Source: JALORV01 sp035429805
GTDB taxonomy: Bacteria; Pseudomonadota; Gammaproteobacteria; Burkholderiales; Burkholderiaceae_F
DNA: 49,398 nucleotides
Reading direction: 5' to 3'
Assembly: GCA_035429805.1 (NCBI GenBank)
Contig: DAOMFL010000022.1
Coordinates: 1 to 49,398 of the forward strand
The position numbers and the translations under genes were made by a program. This document shows positions 33,913-42,589 of the stretch, piece after piece. The notes beneath the pieces were generated by a model. That model did not search any database, had not been told where the DNA came from, and saw only the letters and a list, made by a program, of their open reading frames with translations. Numbering within the stretch: position 1 is the stretch's first letter; every line of letters starts with the position of its first letter.

Positions 33913-35607
33913 ATGCATCCGAACATGCCACTGATTGTGACGCTCGCCGCGGCGCTCGGCCTCGCGCTCGTGTTCGGCTTCGTGGTATCGCGGCTGCGCC
34001 TGCCGGCGCTCGTGGGCTATCTGCTTGCCGGAGTGCTGATCGGGCCGCACACACCGGGGTATGTCGCCGACGTGGAGCTGGCGATGCAGCTGGCCGAAGT
34101 TGGCGTCATGCTGCTGATGTTCGGCGTCGGTCTGCACTTTTCGATCGATGATCTGCTGGCGGTGCGGCGCATCGCCGTGCCGGGGGCCGTGGTGCAGATG
34201 GCGGTCGCCACGGCGCTCGGGCTCGGCCTCGCGCTGTCTTGGGGCTGGTCGATGGCCGGTGCGCTGGTCTTCGGCATCTCGCTGTCGGTGGCCAGCACGG
34301 TCGTGCTGTTGCGGGCACTCGAGGCGCGCGGTGCGCTCGAAACGCAGAACGGCCGGATCGCCGTGGGCTGGCTCATCGTCGAGGATCTGGCGATGGTGCT
34401 GGTTCTCGTCCTCCTCCCCGCCGTCGTCGGACTGCTGGGCGCGAGGGCCGGCGGCGGCGAAGCGTCGCTCGTGATGACGCTGGCGCGGACTCTTCTCGCC
34501 GTCGCCGCCTTTGTCGCGCTGATGCTGCTTGGCGGCCGCCGCGTGCTGCCGTGGCTGCTGTGGCAGATTTCGAAGACCGGCTCGCGCGAGCTCTTCACGC
34601 TATGCGTCATGGCTGTCGCGGTCAGCATTGCCTATGGCGCGTCGGTGCTCTTCGGCGTTTCGGTCGCGCTCGGGGCGTTCTTCGCCGGCCTCGTACTGCG
34701 CGAATCCGAGTTCAGTCACCGCGCGGCGGAGGAAAGCCTGCCGTTCCGTGATGCGTTCGCCGTGCTGTTCTTCGTGTCGGTCGGCATGCTGTTCGACCCT
34801 GCGGTCCTGGTCGATCGGCCTGCGCAGGTGCTCGCAACCACGGCCGTCATCATGGTCGGCAAGTCGATCGCGGCTGCGGCCCTGGTGCTGGCGCTGCGCT
34901 ACCCGCTGAGTTCGGCATTGACCGTGTCGGCCAGCCTCGCGCAGATCGGCGAGTTCTCGTTCATCCTCGCGGCATTGGGCATGGGACTCGGTGTGCTGCC
35001 TGCCGAAGGCCAGAGTCTCATCGTCGCCGGGGCGCTGCTCTCGATCGCACTGAACCCGCTGATGTTCTCGCTCGTGGAGCCGGTACGGCGCTGGGTCCTG
35101 AAGCGCTCTGCCGTCGGGCGCCGTCTGGAAGCCCGGCACGATCCGCTGGCGGAGCTGCCGCAGTCGACCGATCGGCGCTATCTGGCGCGCCAGGTCGTGC
35201 TGGTCGGCTACGGCGTGGTGGGCCGGCAGGTGGCGGACGCGATGATGCGGCGGGACATTCCGTTCGTCGTCGTGGAGCAGAACCGCGAGCGGGTCGCCGA
35301 ACTCCGCGCTGAGGGCAAGGCGGCGGTGTCCGGCAACGCGGCCGAGGCTGTGGTGCTGGTGCAGGCGCACATCGCCGAGGCCGGCATGCTGGTCGTCACC
35401 TCGGTCGACGCAGCCGACACGCGCCGCATGATCGAGACCGCGCGCGCCCTCAACTCTGCGCTGCCAGTGATCGCGCGGGCCGCGAATGCAGAGGAGTGCA
35501 CGCTGCTGCAAAGTGAGGCCGGAGTGCGGGTGACCTACCCCCAGTCGGCCCTGGCGGACGTGATCAGCCGCGACGTCGTCGAGCAGGTGATCGGCCCGGC
35601 GCGTTAG
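33913..35607 (+). CDS. Kef/YbaL-type CPA2 cation:proton antiporter with TrkA-N domain
   Basis: 564 aa. Residues about 5-385 hold some twelve transmembrane helices of the CPA2 exchanger (LPALVGYLLAGVLIGP, EVGVMLLMFGVGLHFSIDDL, GVSVALGAFFAGLVLRESEFSHRAAEESLPFRDAFAVLFFVSVGMLF). A cytoplasmic RCK/TrkA-N domain starts near residue 418 with the nucleotide motif VLVGYGVVGRQVADAM. The overall form matches YbaL/KefB: potassium efflux in exchange for protons, gated by ligands at the nucleotide domain. GGAGGGGG precedes the ATG. It converges with the SDR gene, whose stop codon lies 15 bp away. Confidence 0.92.
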   Translation: MHPNMPLIVTLAAALGLALVFGFVVSRLRLPALVGYLLAGVLIGPHTPGYVADVELAMQLAEVGVMLLMFGVGLHFSIDDLLAVRRIAVPGAVVQMAVATALGLGLALSWGWSMAGALVFGISLSVASTVVLLRALEARGALETQNGRIAVGWLIVEDLAMVLVLVLLPAVVGLLGARAGGGEASLVMTLARTLLAVAAFVALMLLGGRRVLPWLLWQISKTGSRELFTLCVMAVAVSIAYGASVLFGVSVALGAFFAGLVLRESEFSHRAAEESLPFRDAFAVLFFVSVGMLFDPAVLVDRPAQVLATTAVIMVGKSIAAAALVLALRYPLSSALTVSASLAQIGEFSFILAALGMGLGVLPAEGQSLIVAGALLSIALNPLMFSLVEPVRRWVLKRSAVGRRLEARHDPLAELPQSTDRRYLARQVVLVGYGVVGRQVADAMMRRDIPFVVVEQNRERVAELRAEGKAAVSGNAAEAVVLVQAHIAEAGMLVVTSVDAADTRRMIETARALNSALPVIARAANAEECTLLQSEAGVRVTYPQSALADVISRDVVEQVIGPAR

Positions 35608-35622
35608 CCCGGGCCTAGATCT

Positions 35623-36387
35623 TCAGACGCAGCGACCGCCGTCGACCTCGAGGCAGGTGCCGGTGATGAAGTTCGCTTCGTCGGACGCGAAGTAGACGCA
35701 GGCGCCGGCCACGTCCTCGGGGGTCGAGAACCGCCCCAGCGGGATCGTCGCGAGAAACCTCGTGCGGTTCTCCGGCGTGTCCGGCATCCCCATGAATTCG
35801 GCCACCAGTCCGGTCGCGCCGATCACCGGGTTGACGCAGTTGACGCGGATCCGGTCCGGTCCGAGCTCGGCGGCCATCGACTTGCTGGTGACGATGACGG
35901 CGCCCTTGCTGCCATTGTACCAGGTGAGTCCGGGGCGCGGCCGGATGCCGGCGGTCGATGCGATGTTGATGAAGCATCCGCCGCCCTGCCTGCGGAAGTA
36001 CGGGACCATGTGCATGGCCGTCAGGTAGATCGACTTCACGTTGACCGCGTAGATCCGGTCGAACTCCGCTTCGGTGACTCCGAGCAGCGGCTGGTTGCGA
36101 TGCGTGGTGCCGGCATTGTTGACGACGATGTCGAGTCTGCCGAACTGCGCGAGAGTCGCTTCGAGCAGGCCTTTCACATCGTCGGATTTAGAGACATCGC
36201 CGTAGGCATAGGCCGACCGGCCGCCGGCAGCGCCAATCGACTCGGCGACGCGCTGCCCGCTCGCGCGATTCACGTCGTTGACGACGACTGCGCAGCCTTC
36301 GCGCGCGAAGCGCTCGGCGATGCCCTGGCCAAAGCCGGACGCCGCTCCCGTGACGATGGCGATCTTTCCTTCGAGCCGGCTCCCCAC
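35623..36387 (-). CDS. Short-chain dehydrogenase/reductase
   Basis: 254 aa classical SDR using NAD(P). Cofactor motif TGAASGFGQG (11-20 region) with an Asp (VVNDVNRASG) after the second strand suggesting NAD preference; NNAG; catalytic Ser in NIAST and YNGSK (Tyr, Lys). The end TCLEVDGGRCV is characteristic. The GTG at 36387 has GGAGG 7 bp upstream. It lies 15 bp downstream of the aldehyde dehydrogenase on the same strand, so an alcohol-to-aldehyde-to-acid pair is plausible. The substrate is unknown. Confidence 0.92.
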   Translation of the reverse strand: MGSRLEGKIAIVTGAASGFGQGIAERFAREGCAVVVNDVNRASGQRVAESIGAAGGRSAYAYGDVSKSDDVKGLLEATLAQFGRLDIVVNNAGTTHRNQPLLGVTEAEFDRIYAVNVKSIYLTAMHMVPYFRRQGGGCFINIASTAGIRPRPGLTWYNGSKGAVIVTSKSMAAELGPDRIRVNCVNPVIGATGLVAEFMGMPDTPENRTRFLATIPLGRFSTPEDVAGACVYFASDEANFITGTCLEVDGGRCV

Positions 36388-36402
36388 TGCAGTCCTCCGT
36401 GC

Positions 36403-37875
36403 CTATCCGTGCCTGATTGCAATCGTCTTCAGCGTCGTGAAGCCGAGCAGCGCCTCGAAGCCCTTCTCGCGACCGTAGCCGCTGGACTTCACGCCGCCGA
36501 AGGGCAGTTCGACGCCGCCGCCGGCGCCGTAGTTGTTGATGAAGACCTGGCCGCTGCGCAGCTTGCGCGCCATGCGCATCTGCCGGCCGCCGTCACGAGT
36601 CCACACGCCGGCTACCAGCCCGAATGGTGTGGCGTTGGCGATCTGCAGTGCATCGGTCTCGCCTTCGAACGCCAGCGCTGCCAGCACCGGGCCGAAGATC
36701 TCTTCCTGCGCCAGCCGGTGCGTGGCTGGGACGTCGCGCAGCAGTGTCGGTGCCTGATAAAAGCCGGACTGGGGCGCCTCCTCGATGATCTGACCCTGCG
36801 CGGCCATCGCAATGCCGGCGGCCTGCGCCTGGCTCAGGTAGTCCCAGACCCGCTGCAGCTGGCTCTGCCGGATCAGCGGCCCGACATCGAGGTCAGCGAG
36901 CGCCGGACCGACGCGCAGACGACCGATCGCTTCGCCGACGCGCGCCAGCAGGTCCTCGTAGATGGCGCGCTCGACCAGCAGTCGGCTGCCTGCGGAGCAG
37001 GTCTGTCCGGCGTTCTGCACGATCGCATTCACGACCACCGGCACTACCGCGTCGAGATCGGTGTCGGCAAACACGATCTGCGGCGATTTGCCGCCGAGTT
37101 CGAGCGTGACCGGGCAGTGATGCCGCGCGGCCGCCTGCGCGACGGCCGTCCCGGTGACGGGCGATCCGGTGAAACTGATGTGATCCACGCCAGGGTGGGC
37201 GGCGAGCGCCGCGCCGGCTTCGGTACCGTACCCGGTGACGAGGTTGAGCGCCCCATCCGGGAACCCGGCGTCGAGTGCCAGTTCGGCCACACGCAGCAGC
37301 GACAGGCAGGCATCCTCGGCTGGCTTCACGACGCAGGCGTTGCCCGCCGCGAGTGCCGCGCCGACGCTGCGCCCGAAGATCTGCATCGGATAGTTCCACG
37401 GGATGATGTGGCCGGTGACGCCGTGCGGCTCGCGCAGCGTCAGTACCGTCATGCCCGTCTGGTACGGGATCGTCTCGCCGTGCAGCTTGTCGGCGGCGCC
37501 TGCGTAGTACTCGAAGTAGCGCGCCAGCGCGAGCGTGTCGGCGCGACCCTGTCTGAGCGGCTTGCCGGTGGTGCGCGACTCGAGGCGGGCGAGCTCGTCC
37601 TGGTTGTCGAGCACCGCAATCGAAAGCTTCATCAGCAGGCGTCCGCGCTCGGTCGCCGAGAGACGCCCCCAGTCGCCGTCAAAGGTGTCGCCGAGCGCCC
37701 GCCGGGCCGCCATGACGGCGGCGTCGATGTCGGCGGCGTTGCCGCGCGCAATCGATGCAAACGCGGCGCCGTCCGACGGATCGACGACGTCGATCTTCTG
37801 GCCCGTGCCCGAGGGCACCCAGCGGTTGCCGATGAAGTGATGGGCCCCTTCAGTGGCGGGCCAGTTGCCGTCCAT
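36403..37875 (-). CDS. Aldehyde dehydrogenase family protein
   Basis: 490 aa NAD(P)-dependent aldehyde dehydrogenase. Seen are the cofactor-site PWNYPMQIF and FTGSPVTGTAV, catalytic Glu in LELGGKSPQIVFADTDLDA, catalytic Cys in QNAGQTCSAGSRLLVE, and C-terminal EEIFGPVLAALAF and LPFGGVKSSGYGREKG. The start at 37875 is fixed by AGGAGG 9 bp upstream; the frame is open far beyond it across ppa but that part has no similarity. The similarity is to the betaine/aminobutyraldehyde-like group, though substrate assignment is not safe. First gene of an ALDH-SDR operon. Confidence 0.94.
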   Translation of the reverse strand: MDGNWPATEGAHHFIGNRWVPSGTGQKIDVVDPSDGAAFASIARGNAADIDAAVMAARRALGDTFDGDWGRLSATERGRLLMKLSIAVLDNQDELARLESRTTGKPLRQGRADTLALARYFEYYAGAADKLHGETIPYQTGMTVLTLREPHGVTGHIIPWNYPMQIFGRSVGAALAAGNACVVKPAEDACLSLLRVAELALDAGFPDGALNLVTGYGTEAGAALAAHPGVDHISFTGSPVTGTAVAQAAARHHCPVTLELGGKSPQIVFADTDLDAVVPVVVNAIVQNAGQTCSAGSRLLVERAIYEDLLARVGEAIGRLRVGPALADLDVGPLIRQSQLQRVWDYLSQAQAAGIAMAAQGQIIEEAPQSGFYQAPTLLRDVPATHRLAQEEIFGPVLAALAFEGETDALQIANATPFGLVAGVWTRDGGRQMRMARKLRSGQVFINNYGAGGGVELPFGGVKSSGYGREKGFEALLGFTTLKTIAIRHG

Positions 37876-38001
37876 CGAGCTGTCCTCCTGCATACAGGCC
37901 GGATTGAGCCGATTATCGAACATGGGGCACGGCCACTTCAAACGTCCGCGCACGCCCCGACGTCGCTTTGTAGAATCCCGCAGCTTCCCACGGACCCCGC
38001 C

Positions 38002-38550
38002 ATGAGCCTCGATCGCGTTCCCGCTGGCCGCAACATCCCCGACGACTTCAACGTCATCATCGAGATCCCGGCACATGCCGATCCGATCAAGTACGAGGTC
38101 GACAAGCAGACCGGGGCGGTGTTCGTCGACCGCTTCATCGGCACGGCGATGCACTACCCCTGCAACTACGGCTACGTGCCGAAGTCGCTGGCCGACGACG
38201 GGGATCCGATCGACGTGCTGGTGATCACGCCGTTTCCGCTGCAGCCGGGGGTGGTCGTACGCTGCCGGCCGCTCGGCGTGCTGAAGATGGTCGACGAGGC
38301 GGGCGGCGATTCGAAGCTGCTCGCGGTACCGGTGGACAAGATCCTGCCCTGGTACAAGCACTGGCAGCAGTGGTCGGACATTGCGCCCGAGCGGCTGGCG
38401 CAGATCCAGCACTTCTTCGAGCATTACAAGGATCTCGAAAAGGGCAAGTGGGTCAAGATCATCGGCTGGGAAGGCCCTGACGCGGCACGCAAGGACATCC
38501 TCGACGCCGTTGCCGCCTACGAGGCGGCGTCACCGCAACCGGCGTTCTGA
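38002..38550 (+). CDS. ppa: Inorganic pyrophosphatase
   Basis: Family I soluble pyrophosphatase, 182 aa, pulling biosynthetic reactions by hydrolysing PPi. Motifs: NVIIEIPAHADPIKYEVDKQTGAVFVDRF (Lys and Glu of the active site), HYPCNYGYVPKSLADDGDPIDVLVI with the signature DGDPID that binds Mg ions, and HFFEHYKDLEKGKWVKIIGWEG. A TAGAAT box at 37971-37976 lies 25 bp before the ATG. Divergent from the ALDH gene. Confidence 0.96.
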   Translation: MSLDRVPAGRNIPDDFNVIIEIPAHADPIKYEVDKQTGAVFVDRFIGTAMHYPCNYGYVPKSLADDGDPIDVLVITPFPLQPGVVVRCRPLGVLKMVDEAGGDSKLLAVPVDKILPWYKHWQQWSDIAPERLAQIQHFFEHYKDLEKGKWVKIIGWEGPDAARKDILDAVAAYEAASPQPAF

Positions 38551-38619
38551 CCGCGACCGTCGTGGCGCAGGCGCCGCCGGACCTGACGGCCGGCGGTGAC
38601 CGCAGCGCGCGCCGGGCTT

Positions 38620-39477
38620 CTAGAGCCGACGCGATGCCAGCACGTTGAGTGCCAGTCCGGCAAGCACCAGCGCGGCGCCGGCGACCTTCCACCACGTGAC
38701 CGGCTCATCGAGCAGCGCGACGGCGCAGCTCATGCCGATGACAGGTACCAGCAGCGTGAACGGCGCCACCGTGGCGGCCGGATGCCTGCGCAGCAGCCAT
38801 GCCCAGATGCCGAACGCGAGCAGCGTCGTGGGCCAAGCCTGGAAGGCGATGCCGAGCCACTGTGCAATGCCAAGACCCTGCACCCTCTCGGCCAGGCTCG
38901 ACGGTCCTTCGGTGACCAGCACGGCCAGGGCGAGCGGCACCGTGGCCGCGGCGCTGCCCCAGACAACGACCGACAGCGGGCTGTCGCCGGGTACACGCTT
39001 GACGATGACATTGGCGATCGCCCATGACAGCGCCGCACCCACCACCAGTGCGAACCCCAGCGTCGTTCCGGCCGGCAGATGGAGGGCGACCAGTGCGAGG
39101 CCAAGTGCCGCGACCGCAGCGCCCGCCAGCTGCGGCGGCCGCGGCCGTTCGCGCATCAGCAGTGCCACGAGTCCGATCGTGAAGAAGGCCTGCACCTGGA
39201 TCACGAGCGACGACAGTCCGGTCGGCATGCCCGCGGCCATGCCCCCGAACAGCAGCGCGAACTGCAGCGCGAACGCGAACAGTCCATAGCCGGCGATCAG
39301 CCGCCACGGCGCGCGCGGTCGCGGTACGAACAGCAATGCCGGAAACGCCGCCAGCACGAACCGCAGCAGCGTCAGCACCAGCGGCGGAATGTCATTCAGA
39401 CCCCAGCGGATGACGACGAAGTTAAATCCCCAGATCGTCACCATGAGGAGGGCTGCGCCCAGATGAAGGGGGCTCAC
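38620..39477 (-). CDS. eamA: EamA-type exporter (O-acetylserine/cysteine exporter-like)
   Basis: 285 aa, about ten helices in two EamA repeats. Several blocks recall E. coli EamA (YdeD): WGFNFVVIRWGLNDIPPLVLTLLRFVLAAFPALLFV, LIAGYGLFAFALQFALLFGGMAAGMPTGLSSLVIQVQAFFTIG and LSWAIANVIVKR. Export of cysteine-pathway metabolites or other amino acids is a reasonable guess from that likeness. The start is the GTG at 39477, placed in the first unit of a 122-bp tandem repeat, so codons 1-17 and the leader exist in three copies; upstream copies make short ORFs that end with GTGA at the next start. ATG at 39444 (codon 12) is an alternative start. Confidence 0.87.
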   Translation of the reverse strand: MSPLHLGAALLMVTIWGFNFVVIRWGLNDIPPLVLTLLRFVLAAFPALLFVPRPRAPWRLIAGYGLFAFALQFALLFGGMAAGMPTGLSSLVIQVQAFFTIGLVALLMRERPRPPQLAGAAVAALGLALVALHLPAGTTLGFALVVGAALSWAIANVIVKRVPGDSPLSVVVWGSAAATVPLALAVLVTEGPSSLAERVQGLGIAQWLGIAFQAWPTTLLAFGIWAWLLRRHPAATVAPFTLLVPVIGMSCAVALLDEPVTWWKVAGAALVLAGLALNVLASRRL

Positions 39478-39599
39478 AGCCGCGACTCCCGCGGAATGTG
39501 GGAGGGGATTTGCAGATCATCCCCGACGGGGCGCGCGCGCAGCGCGCCGCCCCAGATCGTCACCATGAGGAGGGCTGCGCCCAGATGAAGGGGGCTCAC
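39474..39599 (-). CDS. Repeat-encoded 41-aa mini-ORF 2 (truncated eamA start copy)
   Basis: Begins with GTG at 39599 in repeat unit 2, encodes the same first 17 residues as eamA (VSPLHLGAALLMVTIWG), then a tail of 24 residues from the repeat. Its TGA (39476-39474) overlaps the eamA GTG (39477-39475) as GTGA. GGGAG lies upstream of the GTG. It may be a translated leader that hands ribosomes to eamA, or simply a by-product of the duplication. Confidence 0.4.
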   Translation of the reverse strand: MSPLHLGAALLMVTIWGGALRARPVGDDLQIPSHIPRESRL

Positions 39600-39721
39600 A
39601 GCCGCGACTCCCGCGGAATGTGGGAGGGGATTTGCAGATCATCCCCGACGGGGCGCGCGCGCAGCGCGCCGCCCCAGATCGTCACCATGAGGAGGGCTGC
39701 GCCCAGATGAAGGGGGCTCAC
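39596..39721 (-). CDS. Repeat-encoded 41-aa mini-ORF 1
   Basis: Same as mini-ORF 2, one unit further upstream: GTG at 39721 in the partial third unit, predicted product identical, TGA (39598-39596) overlapping the next GTG (39599-39597) as GTGA. GGAG sits upstream (from CCGGAGTCG). Expression is unproven. Confidence 0.35.
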   Translation of the reverse strand: MSPLHLGAALLMVTIWGGALRARPVGDDLQIPSHIPRESRL

Positions 39722-39752
39722 AGCCGCGACTCCGGCGGAGACGGAAGGGTCG

Positions 39753-40922
39753 TCACGTGCGAGCCTGCGTGCGATGCTTCAGTGCGGTCCGCTCGTGCAG
39801 TTCGTCGATGTAGGCATCGACACCGCCGGTCTCGCGTTGCAGGTAGCGCTCGACTGCGTCCGAGAATTCCGGATGACGCAGCCAGTGGCACGACCAGGTC
39901 CTGACCGGCTCGAACCCGCGCGCGTGCTTGTGCTCGCCCTGGGCGCCGCCCTCGATGACGGCAAGCCCGCGCTCGATGGCGAATTCGATCAGCTGGTAGT
40001 AGCTGACCTCGAAGTGCAGGCACGGCACGGCGGCCAGCGTGCCCCAGTAGCGCCCGTAGACGCGACGGTCGTCGTGCAGCGCCAGCGCGGCTGCCACATC
40101 GCGGCTGCCGTGCGTGGCGACGACCAGCAGCAGCTGCTCCGGCATCTGCTGCGCGAGCTGCCGGAAGAACCGCGGATTCAGATACGGCGTTGAACGATGC
40201 GCGGCATAGGTCGCGCGGTAGCACTGGTCGAACAGGCGCCAGTCGGCCTCGGTGATCTCGGCGCCACGGCGCCGACGCAGCGTAATGCCCGCTTCTGCCA
40301 CCTTGCGGCGCTCGGCGCGCACCTTCTTGCGTTTGGGTTGCGCGAGGCCCGCGAGGTAATCGTCGAAGTTCGCGTATCCGCGATTGAACCAGTGGAACTG
40401 CACCGACTGCCGGCGTAAGGCTCCGAGCGACTCGAGCAACTCCGCCTCGGCGTCGGTCGGAAACAGCAGGTGCAGCGACGACAGCGCGGAGCCGCGTGCC
40501 AGGTCGAGCAGTTCCCGCGCGATGCGCCGCCGGTCGCTCGCATCGACAGCCAGCAGCCGCGGGCCGGGCACGGGCGTGAAGGGAACTGCGGCCAGCCATT
40601 TCGGGTAGTAGGAACGGCCATGGCGCTCGTGTGCATCGGCCCAGGCCCAGTCGAAGACATACTCGCCGTAGGAGTGCAGCTTGCGGTAGAGCGGAACCGC
40701 GGCACGCAGCGTCGCGCCGCGCCAAAGCGTCAGATAGTGCGGCTCCCACCCGGTGCGCACCGACGCACACCCGGACTGATGCAGTGCGTGCAGGAAGGCG
40801 AAGCCGACGAAGGGGCGGCCCGCGGCCGATTCCGGCAGCAGACGATTCCATGCCTCGGCGCCGACCTCGTCCAGGTCGCGCACGATGCGCGTGCAATAAT
40901 CATCGGAACCTGCTGCTTCCAT
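39753..40922 (-). CDS. GNAT family N-acetyltransferase (DUF482/COG3146)
   Basis: 389 aa with the DUF482 pattern: an N-terminal half with PFVGFAFLHALHQSGCASVRTGWEPHYLTLW, the central RVASGSA-like stretch FHWFNRGYANFDDYLAGLAQPKRKKVRAERRKV (very typical), and a GNAT half with LLLVVATHGSRDVAAALALHDDRRVYGRYWG and IEGGAQGEHKHARGFEPV. Related to FemAB-like acyltransferases; the substrate is unknown. The ATG at 40922 is 2 bp from the nadE ATG on the other strand. The family usually starts close to CTRIVRDL, so the first residues are uncertain. Confidence 0.9.
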   Translation of the reverse strand: MEAAGSDDYCTRIVRDLDEVGAEAWNRLLPESAAGRPFVGFAFLHALHQSGCASVRTGWEPHYLTLWRGATLRAAVPLYRKLHSYGEYVFDWAWADAHERHGRSYYPKWLAAVPFTPVPGPRLLAVDASDRRRIARELLDLARGSALSSLHLLFPTDAEAELLESLGALRRQSVQFHWFNRGYANFDDYLAGLAQPKRKKVRAERRKVAEAGITLRRRRGAEITEADWRLFDQCYRATYAAHRSTPYLNPRFFRQLAQQMPEQLLLVVATHGSRDVAAALALHDDRRVYGRYWGTLAAVPCLHFEVSYYQLIEFAIERGLAVIEGGAQGEHKHARGFEPVRTWSCHWLRHPEFSDAVERYLQRETGGVDAYIDELHERTALKHRTQART

Positions 40923-40924
40923 TC

Positions 40925-42559
40925 ATGAGCTCGAACGTCAAAGTCGCTGTTGCACAGATCAACTGCTCGGTCGGCGACTTCGAGGGCAACAGCAGGAGGA
41001 TCTTCGATGCGGCCGCGCGCGCCGCGGAGTCGGGCGCAGACGTCATGGTCACGCCCGAACTGTCGCTGACCGGATATCCGCCCGAAGACCTGCTGCTGCG
41101 ACGGTCATTCTACGCAGCGTGCGACGCAGCGCTGCATCAGCTCGCCGCACGGCTGCTGCAGTATCCGGACCTCGCAGTCGTCGTCGGCCACCCGATGGCA
41201 CGCGAGGGACAGCGCTTCAATGCCGCCTCGGTGCTGCGCGGTGGCGTCGTCGTCGGCACCTACTGCAAGCACGACCTGCCCAACTACGACGTCTTCGACG
41301 AGCAGCGCTACTTCACCCCGGACAACCGGCCCTTCGTGTTCGACGTCAAGGGCACGCTGTTCGGCATCAACATCTGCGAAGACACCTGGTTCCATTACGC
41401 GCCGGAATGCGCGCAGGCCGCAGGCGCGGAGGTGCTGCTGGTACTGAACGCGTCGCCGTTTCACCTCGGCAAGCAGGCGCAGCGCCTGCAGAAGATGCGC
41501 GCCAACGTCTCTCACTTCGGCCTTGCGCTCGTCTACGCGAACCTGGTCGGCGGCCAGGACGAGCTGGTGTTCGACGGAGCATCGTTCGTGTTGAGCCCCG
41601 ATGGTTCGCTGGCGGCCGCGGCACCCTACTTCGACGAAGCGCTGCTCGTCACGGAGTTCGCCGACGGCGTGCCGCGATCGCAACCGGTGCCGCCGGAGCC
41701 TTCGCTCGAGGCCCTCGCCTACCGGGCGCTCGTGCTGGGCGTGCGCGACTACGTCGGCAAGAACGGCTTCCCGGGGGCCCTGATCGGGCTGTCGGGCGGC
41801 GTGGATTCGGCGCTCACGCTGTGCATCGCGGTCGACGCGCTGGGCGCGGACCGCGTGCGCACCGTGCTGATGCCGTCGCAGTTCACTGCGTCAATGAGCC
41901 TGGAGGACGCCGTTGCGCTGGCGCGCAATCTCGGCGTGCGCCATGACGTGCTGCCGATCAAGCCGGCGTTCGACGCATTCCTGGCCACGCTTGCCGATGA
42001 GTTCCGCGGTCTGCCGTGGGACACGACGGAAGAGAACCTGCAGGCGCGCATCCGCGGCACCCTGCTGATGGCGCTGTCGAACAAGTACGGTGCGATCGTG
42101 CTGACGACGGGGAACAAGTCCGAGACCGCGGTCGGCTATTCGACGCTCTACGGCGATCTGGCCGGCGGCTTCGCCGTCATCAAGGACATCCTGAAGACAC
42201 TCGTCTACCGCCTGTGCCGGTATCGCAACGGCATCGGCTTCGTGATCCCGGAGCGGATTCTGTCGCGCCCTCCGAGCGCCGAACTGAAGGCCGGGCAGAC
42301 CGACCAGGACACGCTGCCCGACTACGACATCCTGGACGCGATCATCGTCCGCTACATGGAAGAGGGGCAGTCGATTGCCGACATCCTCGACGCCGGCTTC
42401 GACGAGGGCATCGTGATGCAGGTGGTGCGCATGATCCAGAATTCGGAGTACAAGCGGCGGCAATCGCCGGTGGGCATACGCGTAACGCACCGAAGCTTCG
42501 GGCGCGACTGGCGCTACCCGATCACCAACCGGTTCCGTGAAGGCGGCGCGGGCCTCTAG
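40925..42559 (+). CDS. nadE: Glutamine-dependent NAD+ synthetase
   Basis: 544 aa; amidates nicotinate adenine dinucleotide to NAD+ with glutamine as nitrogen donor. The N-terminal nitrilase domain has the triad Glu45 (TPELSLTGYPPEDLL), Lys115 (YCKHDLPNYDVFDEQRYF) and Cys151 (GINICEDTW). The synthetase domain has the PP-loop SGGVDS (290-295), then LMPSQFTASMS, TTGNKSETAVGYSTLYGDLAGGFAVIKD. The ATG at 40925 gives the conserved start VKVAVAQINCSVGDFEGN, though the frame is open upstream. glnB begins 30 bp later, indicating an operon. No clear ribosome site precedes the ATG. Confidence 0.96.
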   Translation: MSSNVKVAVAQINCSVGDFEGNSRRIFDAAARAAESGADVMVTPELSLTGYPPEDLLLRRSFYAACDAALHQLAARLLQYPDLAVVVGHPMAREGQRFNAASVLRGGVVVGTYCKHDLPNYDVFDEQRYFTPDNRPFVFDVKGTLFGINICEDTWFHYAPECAQAAGAEVLLVLNASPFHLGKQAQRLQKMRANVSHFGLALVYANLVGGQDELVFDGASFVLSPDGSLAAAAPYFDEALLVTEFADGVPRSQPVPPEPSLEALAYRALVLGVRDYVGKNGFPGALIGLSGGVDSALTLCIAVDALGADRVRTVLMPSQFTASMSLEDAVALARNLGVRHDVLPIKPAFDAFLATLADEFRGLPWDTTEENLQARIRGTLLMALSNKYGAIVLTTGNKSETAVGYSTLYGDLAGGFAVIKDILKTLVYRLCRYRNGIGFVIPERILSRPPSAELKAGQTDQDTLPDYDILDAIIVRYMEEGQSIADILDAGFDEGIVMQVVRMIQNSEYKRRQSPVGIRVTHRSFGRDWRYPITNRFREGGAGL

Positions 42560-42589
42560 AATCAGGCTCAATCCATCAGGAAGGGCACC

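Larger units (their letters stand above)
39428..39739. repeat. 122-bp tandem repeat (two full units plus a partial third)
   Basis: Units at 39428-39549 and 39550-39671 are identical by eye; the third, 39672-39739, covers about 68 bp with one mismatch near its end. Each unit carries, on the minus strand, the GTG start of eamA, its first 17 codons and a GGAG-type ribosome site. It also holds a GC-rich hairpin (GGCGCGC...GCGCGCC). There are no spacers, so it is not a CRISPR. The identity points to a recent duplication, or to an assembly artefact that long reads could exclude. Confidence 0.93.

Noticed and set aside
36010..38001. Long plus-strand open frame running into ppa
   Set aside because: Only the part from 38002 matches pyrophosphatase; the rest is antisense to SDR and ALDH genes with full catalytic motifs.
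39428..39739. Tandem repeat considered as a CRISPR array or insertion sequence
   Set aside because: Units are contiguous without spacers, 122 bp long, contain a gene start, and no cas or transposase gene is near.
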